This document shows, piece after piece, positions 57,266-64,000 of a stretch of DNA of 64,000 nucleotides. Below the pieces are notes generated by a model, which saw nothing but the letters and a program-made list of their open reading frames with translations, did not search any database and had not been told where the DNA came from. The DNA is from Oscarella lobularis (Eukaryota; Porifera; Homoscleromorpha; Homosclerophorida; Oscarellidae): contig NC_089181.1 in assembly GCF_947507565.1 (NCBI RefSeq), positions 2,427,614 through 2,491,613 of the forward strand, in the 5' to 3' direction. The translations under genes and the position numbers were made by a program. Numbering within the stretch: position 1 is the stretch's first letter; each line of letters starts with the position of its first letter.

Positions 57266-59495
57266 ATGAGACTGGTCGTTCTTTTTTCTATTGTCGCTCT
57301 GGGAGTGATCTACAGCGGTGCGACGGTGTTCGCACAAGAGAGTACGCGTGCATGACGAGATTAGACTGGTCTGCAATCGTGGTGTTTTCTATAGACTGCC
57401 CATTTGACCACAAGGTTTTGAAACCAGGGGAAGTCATTAAGATCGGCAGGGATGAGTGCGTGTGCAGACCTCCTCTTCAGTGTTCTGCAGTCAAAAAGGA
57501 GAAGAAGGACGAGGAGGAGAAACCAACTGAGCCTCGGATTGAAGGTATAAATGAAGAGAAATGCGCAGTTGGGGGTGCATTTTTTTTTCAGATCCGTGTT
57601 CATCATCTCCGTGTCAAAACGGGGGCACCTGCATTCCAAAACGACGACGGGGCAAATTTCGCTGCAATTGTTCCTTTCCTTACACTGGAAAGTTTTGCGA
57701 AAATTGCAGTAATTGAACCATCCAGTTCGTATAAAACAGACTACATTAATTTTATTTCTAGCGTGTTCAGAAATCTCGTCTGCTGACGTTGTTATTCAAA
57801 ATAAATCATTGATCATACTGAAATGCAAGGCTGAGAAAGCCGATTATGTTTCTTGGAGTCCGCTCAAGGATGATGAGCGTTTCATTGACGACCAAGAAGG
57901 CAATCTCACCATTCGCGATCCGCAACATGAAGACTGTGGCCCGTACAAGTGCACTGCTTTCAATGCATGTGGTCAAATCTCCGTTATAGTGAAGGTCAAT
58001 TGCTCAAGTAAGTGTTGTAAACGTTGGACGGCGGCGCGGCGGCGGCACCTAACACGTTTTATTAGAATGTCCTAAAATCAAATTGCCGCCCAAAGTCAAC
58101 ATCATTGGCAAGCACTACAAAAGACGTATTGGAGCTGAGGTGGCGTTCGAGTGCGCGGATGGCCACAAACTGTACGGCAATGAAGTGATAGACTGTACAA
58201 AATGCGGAAAGTGGAGCAGCGATCCACCCGCCTGCCTTCGTAAACCTTCTACCTACATATTTTTTTCCTTTTGTATGACGAATCGTCTTCGTAGCCCCCG
58301 ACTTTACCTGTTCCGATCCAGAGATTTCAAACGGTAAAGTTATCAAGGGAAGACCGCCGTACAAGCTGGGACACCGCGTCGAATACGTTTGCAAAAAAGG
58401 CTACGTGAACGTTGGAAGTTCCTTTCAGGTGTGCGAAGGTGAGAACGAGCTGCGATGGAGCCTTCCCGTACCCAAATGCAGACGAGAAAAGCAAAGTGAG
58501 TACAAACGGCGGTGTCTATACTATTGCGCTTATTGACGGCGTGCGTAGATGACGCTGTCGCCTGCGGAGATCCCGGTCATATCAAGAACGGTGCTCGATT
58601 GATAGACGGCGATTTTAGCGTCGGAAGTCTCGTTCACTACCGGTGCCGTGATGGATACTTTCTACAAGGACCGCCTTCGATACAGTGTCTAAAGAAAGGT
58701 CGCTGGAGTAGCTCACCACCAACCTGCTATCGTAAACCATAGACCGCAAAAGTATTTACGCTATATCTGTATTCTTTTTTTGCAGCTTCTGTTGCAGATG
58801 CAGGCAATCTTTTATCATCTGCTGGAATACCTGAACAGTGCAACTCCTGCGTTGATATAACCTTTGTTTTGGATTCCTCGTCGTCGATTAGAAACAAGGA
58901 CTTCCTTCTTTCCAAAGAGCTGGTCATCAAATTGGCCTACGTGTTCAAGGGTTGTATGGACGTACGAGTCAGCCTCGTCCTCTACTGCAACGAATCGTTT
59001 TTGGAGTTCAAGTACGTACGTCTCAGCGAATTGAACGACAGCATGCTCGATGTGATGCGTTGTCGCGGTTCAACGGCAACTCGTCGCGGTTTGGACCGCG
59101 TTCGCGACGACATTTTACCGATGAATCGTCACTGCTTTGAGAGCCAATCGATGCCAACTGAATCGGAGTCGGGTTCGTGTTCGGGGGACATTCACGAGGG
59201 CTTCTTTCAGTATCCGTGTCCCCCTATGGAATTGCAGCGTGACTGCAAACCGTGCCATTCTGTCATATTTCTCATTACAGACGGACAATCGAATTGGGCT
59301 GGTGACCCGTTTGTGGCGGCGGACTGTCTCAAGGATAATGGATACGAAATTTTTTCGGTTGGAATAGGTCCCAATGTCGACGTCGATGAATTGAGAGACG
59401 TCGCTTCGGAACCCAAGCACAAACATGTACTTCTGGCGGCAAATTACAAAAAGTCCATTCGTCTCTTGCACGCTCTCAAGCAACGGTCAGAGTGA
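57266..59495 (+). CDS. Secreted EGF-Ig-sushi(3)-vWA protein, factor-B-like head without protease
   Basis: Signal peptide MRLVVLFSIVALGVIYSGAT. Exon 2 is a Cys-containing segment with KIGRDECVCRPPLQCSA and a charged KKEKKDEEEK linker. Then an EGF repeat, CSSSPCQNGGTCIPKRRR (about 57595-57715), an Ig-like domain, ILKCKAEKADYVSWSPLKDD to DCGPYKCTAFNACGQISV (57763-58010), three sushi/CCP domains (about 58070-58240, 58295-58490, 58550-58735) such as GSLVHYRCRDGYFLQGPPSI, and a C-terminal vWA domain (about 58840-59480). The vWA has an intact MIDAS: DSSSS, a following STATRRG threonine, and LITDGQS. Stop at 59493-59495. Three CCPs then vWA is the order found in complement factor B and C2, but the trypsin-like protease that follows in those is absent. 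Confidence 0.86.
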
Positions 59496-59654
59496 TACGT
59501 GTGTTGTGACTAAATTGTTGACATTGTTTGGGTTTTTTCATGTCAAAACCGTACTGTATGTCTCTTAGGTTTAATCCTGTTGTTTATTGATCACGTGATT
59601 ATTTCTCCGGGTGCCCGCGATCCTAAGGTTGCTATTAACTCAGCGAATTTCAAC

Positions 59655-61499
59655 ATGGCGTCTGGCCGCGTTGTTTCTCGAGGTCGAACTGGTCTCGGCG
59701 ACGAAGACGACACGCTCCAGTTCGAGACGAGCGACGGAATCGTCGTCGTTCCCGCCTTCGACAAGATGGGCTTGCGAGAAGAGCTGGTTCGGGGCATTTA
59801 CGCATACGGTGAGCCTATTTCTCGACTCGACTCGTCACGTGGCGACGCGCATTCACGCCAGGCTTCGAAAAACCGTCGGCGATTCAACAGCGCGCCATGA
59901 GACCGATCATTCAGCAGCGGGACGTGATCGCGCAGTACGAAAAAACGTGGCAATTGTTACGGCAGCGTGGGATTACGGTGCTTGTTTGCAGGGCCCAATC
60001 TGGCACGGGAAAAACGGCGACATTCTCAATCGCCGCCCTACAGACAATCGACGTGCAACTTCGCGAAACGCAAGTGCTGATTTTGTCTCCAACGCGAGAA
60101 CTTGCGTCGCAAATTCAAAAAGTATTTTATCTTCTAATTGACTATATGTATTTTGACGATGAGATATGGTGGCTAGGTCGTGCTGGCGCTGGGCGACTAC
60201 ATGAGCATCCAATGCCACTGCTGCATAGGCGGAACGAATATAGGGGAGGACATAAGGAAGTTGGACTACGGTCAACATATAGTGTCTGGAACGCCCGGAC
60301 GCGTTTTTGGTATGGAGAAGAAAAAGAAAAATGAGATACTTTGTGGGTGAATTTTTTTTCATTTTTAGACATGATCAAGAGGCGAAATCTTCGCACGCGA
60401 TCCATCAAAATGCTCATTCTCGACGAGGCTGATGAAATGCTTGATAAGGGTATGGGGGAGATATGACGTATGCAAGTGCTGGCATTTACTAAACGAGTTT
60501 CTCTCTCTCCGATAGGCTTCAAGGAGCAGATCTACGACGTCTACAGATACCTTCCACCCGGAACGCAAGTGAGAAGATGATTGGCATTGTAATTATATAT
60601 GTATTATATTTATATTATATATAGGTTGTTCTGGTGAGTGCAACTTTGCCCAAAGACGTGCTCACAATGACGAACAAATTCATGACGGATCCACTAAGAA
60701 TCATGGTCAAACGGTTAGTGGAGAAATAGAATGACTACTTAATCGATCAATAATTTTCCTATTGTTCCATAGTGATGAATTGACTCTGGAAGGAATCAAG
60801 CAGTTTTTCGTGTCCGTTGAAAGGGAGGAGTGGAAATTCGATACGCTCTGCGATCTCTACGATACTCTCACCATCACCCAAGCCGTCATCTTTTGCAACA
60901 CGAAGAGAAAAGTAAAAATTTATTATAAGTTGTCTTCGCATTTCTTTATTTTGTTTCACCACAGGTCGATTGGCTGACGGAGAAAATGCGCGATGCAAAC
61001 TTCACCGTGGCGTCTATGCACGGTGACATGCCCCAGAAGGAACGGGACGAGATCATGAAAGAATTCCGCGGAGGCGCGAGGTTTTCGAAAAGAAAAAAAA
61101 CCGTTTTTCTTCTTACTCAGTCTTATCTCCAGTCGAGTTCTGATCACCACTGACGTGTGGGCGCGTGGCATCGACGTGCAGCAAGTGTCTCTCGTCATCA
61201 ATTACGATTTGCCCAACAATCGTGAATTGTACATCCACAGGTGAAGTTCTTTGTTGGGAGATCAACGGCCTTATGACGATTTCTTTTCTCTCTGCGACAG
61301 AATTGGCCGCTCCGGTCGCTATGGACGCAAGGGCGTTGCCATCAACTTCGTCAAGAGCGATGATATTCGTATTCTGAGGGACATAGAACAGTACTACAGC
61401 ACGCAGATTGATGAAATGCCTATGAACGGTAAGTCGCCCATCTTTCCCCAGTCGAAAATCTTACTGTTTTTGTCCTCTGTAGTGGCCGATCTCATATGA
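59655..61499 (+). CDS. EIF4A3: eIF4A3 DEAD-box helicase, exon-junction complex core
   Basis: RNA helicase that clamps mRNA upstream of splice junctions. The start is [20 protein letters not shown]. Motifs in order: [17 protein letters not shown] (Q motif) across intron 1, [12 protein letters not shown] (motif I), PTRELA (Ia), GG, TPGRVFDMI (Ib), LDEADEML (II), VSATLP (III), then the second RecA domain with [52 protein letters not shown] (V) and [14 protein letters not shown] (VI). The C-terminus is [17 protein letters not shown], identical in pattern to the vertebrate end, stop at 61497-61499. Introns interrupt several motifs. The length and close similarity leave eIF4A3, rather than eIF4A1/2, as the clear call. 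Confidence 0.97.
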
Positions 61500-61611
61500 A
61501 ACAAGTACTCTCCTTTTCAACACGGTGTAGTAAGCTTTTCTTTGTTGTGAGACTTGTTAGCAGAAAAGGTAAGATTATTTTACCCTCCCCTTCTGACTAC
61601 TGGCTACAGTC

Positions 61612-63874
61612 CTAATCATCGTCTTCGTCCTCTTCCTCTTCGTTTTCCTCCTCTTTGTCCTCTTCCTGTTCTGCCTCTTCCTGAGCCGCTCGAAGAGCCG
61701 CTTCCTCTTCCGGCGTGGGGTCGTTGTCTTCCGCAATGTCCTCCCCCATTGGGTACTCGGATTGGCATTTTCCCGGAATTGCCGGCTGAAAGCCGCCACT
61801 CTGATACTTGAGCCCCCATCCAATGTACACGTTTTCAAATTTTCTTTGTAAGGATAAGAGATAGAGAGAGGGCCCCCTCCGCGTGATTTTACTTTTACCT
61901 GTCAATTGCGAATGCGTGCGATCCTGGCCATCTGTTTGACTGGATGGCGGCGATTGCGTATTGCGTTCCCAGATTTGTAGAGAGTCCCACGGTCCACGCT
62001 GACTGCCCGTCGACTTGGGTGTCTTCGCTGAGAGGCGTCAGCAAGGGGGGTCCCTTTTCTGGCTCGGGCTGATCCGGTTCTTCGCGTTCTTCCTCCTCTT
62101 CTTCGTCTTCGAAGTCTTCCTCGGCTTTTTGGACGGGATTGTGCCACGTGCAGCGTCCCTAACAATTACTCCCGGTTTTTCGTTGATAACTGAAATCGGT
62201 TTTTAGACTTTACCTGAGGCAATACGTACTGAACGTGATGAACCCAGTTGGCAAGACTCGGATCAGCGAGGTCGCGAGCTGATAGGCCTTCAAATTCCGT
62301 GTTCACAATAAAAGAATCGCGGCCTTGAGAAAAGGCAAAAATCAACTCAGTATGTTTACTGCTTTTTTTCTCGCGCTCGCGCACCTTCTTCCTCCTCCTC
62401 CTCCTCCTCTTCTTCGAATTGATAATAGTTGAGAGGACTGACGTGCGTGGCCGCCGAAATGCGCTGAATCTGGGCTCTCAGATAATTCATTTCCGTCCCG
62501 GGAAACGGCGGATAGCTAACCACCTTTAGAGGAGAAATCAAATTTCAACGTCATTGGGGCCCAATGAATTCAAACCAACCGAAGCTTCCAGGTTGCCCGT
62601 AAAGAATTTTCTTATTTGTCTCGTCGCTTGGATCTGTGCCGGAGTGACGGGCGGCAGTCGAGTCCAGGGTTGACCCGCTGAAGAAACTTATCAATCTGAG
62701 CAATTTGTCGATCTTTGTAAGTAATTACGTTCAGTGCAGACGAAGTATGTTTTTTTATTTGTTCCCATTCGATTTTCTTCTTTAGGAATGACTGGCGGCG
62801 GTTTGTAATTGGATTTCGGTGGCTCATCGCTATCTCCTCCCTCTTCTAATAATGAACGTGTCGGTTAGATTGACTCGTCGAGTCTCCTTATCACCTTCTC
62901 CTTCGTCTCCTTCCTCGTTCTTCTGCTCCCCAGTCTCTTCTTCATCACCCTAAGAACGAATGTCAAGAGCCAATGAAAGGTGAGCCGTAAATTAGCCCAC
63001 TTCGCCGTTTTCCTCCTCTTCTCCCTCGCCCTCGCGAAACTCTCCCTCAGCAATAATGTAGTCAGCTTGAGTTCCAAATATTTTTCCTGTTAACAATTCA
63101 TTAGTTTTATTTTGCATTTGTATCTATCCCCCACCCCAAAATCGCAACGTCTCAAGAGGCTGCTCTTGCGCCAGTTGCTTCAATGCCAAATAAATTCGAA
63201 ATGTGTCCTCCTTATTCAGTCCGACCTGTGTGACTTATAAAATAAAAGAGACGATGACTCTGTCTAGATTGTTTCACGTACTCCTGCCTGTTCGAAATAG
63301 AAAGCTTGCTCCATAACGTTGGGAACAACCGGAGTCAGCTCCTCTTCGGCTCCTTCCGCCTGCTCCTCGCTTTCTCCAGACACCTAAAAAAGAAAGAAAA
63401 GAGTTCTAATTGTTGTGTGAGAGTGGTCACGACGCGTACTGTACTGTACCTCGAAAAGTTTGCTCTGTTTTTCGGCCAATTCGACTTGTTCCGACGGAGC
63501 GTCGACGTCCTAAAAGACTATGAATTCGTTTGTTTACCTTTTAGAAGAGAAATAATGACCTGAATTGCGTCTGGTTCCGACGAGTATTTGTCTCGTTTCA
63601 CGCTTCGCGAAATGTCTTCGATTGCGTCTGAAGACGAGCTAGCTCACGAAGGCGAAAAGAATGTGTTGTTTTCATTTACCGACGGCATTGTCGGGACGTT
63701 CGTCGAGTACGCGATTGATAATTTGAGCCAAATGATCGTATCTTTTTCATAAAGACCGTCGATCGATCGCATACGTGCTCATATCTGCACTCACAGGTTT
63801 TCGTTCGATATGGTGCTGCTCTTGAGAAGAAAGCTCTTTGCATTTTGGTACGAAACCTCTTCTGTAGCGGCCAT
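61612..63874 (-). CDS. RSPH4A: Radial spoke head protein 4/6
   Basis: Component of the radial spoke head of motile 9+2 cilia. The start is [20 protein letters not shown]. An acidic middle region (about 63040-62860, 62540-62370) has Glu runs from GAG repeats. Diagnostic segments: SAFYFEQA-type exon near 63290, [20 protein letters not shown] and [20 protein letters not shown] (about 62520-62410), [17 protein letters not shown] (about 62260-62215), the exon with [20 protein letters not shown]-type sequence near 61960, and the C-terminal [20 protein letters not shown] followed by [20 protein letters not shown] and an Asp/Glu tail with stop at 61612. The order and motifs match vertebrate RSPH4A/RSPH6A. 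It points to motile cilia. Confidence 0.94.
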
Positions 63875-63929
63875 GTTTCGCGACGATTTAGACGCTGACT
63901 GTTGTCGCTGTGACAACGTAGCCGGGGTA

Positions 63930-64000
63930 ATGGCGACTAACACTCCCTCGCAGGCGCTCCCGGATTGGAAAGGTCGACCCTTTTCTTCCTGGAAACGTGA
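63930..64000 (+). CDS. Possible 5' exon of a divergent gene, truncated by the window
   Basis: An ATG at 63930 opens MATNTPSQALPDWKGRPFSS to the window end. It is divergent from the radial spoke gene with 55 bp between start codons. An AAACGTGA at the end could be a donor. The frame is too short for a family call. Confidence 0.35.
   Translation, partial: MATNTPSQALPDWKGRPFSSWKR

Noticed and set aside
1-64000. CRISPR arrays, insertion sequences, operons or ribosome-binding sites
   Set aside because: The window is eukaryotic with spliced genes. No spaced direct repeats, transposase or reverse transcriptase were seen.

Overview
The window is nuclear DNA from an animal. Genes are packed tightly on both strands, are cut by many short GT-AG introns (mostly about 50-100 bp, a few of 200-400 bp), and encode families that are metazoan or holozoan: Ena/VASP with both EVH1 and EVH2, CUL9, a BK (Slo1) channel, a Tolloid-type astacin, tetraspanin, short collagens, and EGF, sushi, Ig and vWA modules. 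The compactness, the two short non-fibrillar collagens and the CpG-rich coding sequence would suit a sponge with a small genome, possibly a homoscleromorph. That placement is inference from gene content; no species-specific marker is visible.

Layout. 1-2104 (-): BK channel, 3' end outside the window. 2105-3349: no recognised gene. 3350-5741 (-): Ena/VASP. 6004-15908 (-): CUL9, about 10 kb. 16163-18241 (-): adenylosuccinate synthase. 18242-19498: unexplained gap. 19499-20897 (+): iron-type alcohol dehydrogenase. 20958-21820 (-): MBD4-type DNA glycosylase. 21923-24975 (-): DZANK1. 25253-26063 and 26375-27198 (+): two short collagens. 27244-27777 (-): FAM204A. 27825-30022 (-): mitochondrial seryl-tRNA synthetase. 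30188-32271 (-, 5' end unresolved): EGF-repeat receptor with a tyrosine-rich tail. 32638-34078 (+): tetraspanin. 34087-38167 (-): importin-13. 38204-38656 (-): small secreted orphan. 38719-41540 (+): sialidase-like secreted protein with two alternative exons. 41663-42825 (+) and 43695-44369 (-): convergent pair of SR-type RNA-binding proteins. 44700-48465 (+): Tolloid/BMP1. 48660-52895 (+): VPS54. 52971-57044 (+): ankyrin-GH20-like fusion. 57266-59495 (+): EGF-Ig-sushi-vWA secreted protein. 59655-61499 (+): eIF4A3. 61612-63874 (-): radial spoke head protein. 63930 onward (+): possible first exon of a further gene.

The genes do not form one pathway. Themes recur, however: mRNA processing (two SR proteins, eIF4A3, and importin-13, which in other animals imports the exon-junction core Y14-MAGOH), extracellular matrix and cell surface (collagens, Tolloid, tetraspanin, EGF receptor, sialidase-like and sushi-vWA proteins), and ubiquitin, trafficking and cilium housekeeping.

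The strongest unusual items are: a pair of 142-nt tandem duplicated exons in the sialidase-like gene whose reading phases force mutually exclusive use; an ankyrin-repeat/GH20-like fusion; a receptor tail with six regularly placed tyrosines; a factor-B-like CCP-CCP-CCP-vWA protein without protease; two neighbouring collagens with exactly 26 Gly-X-Y triplets each; three inferred GC-AG introns; and a 22-bp perfect inverted repeat between the receptor and the tetraspanin. Exon boundaries were worked out by hand from splice motifs and reading phase, and no alignment or search was run.
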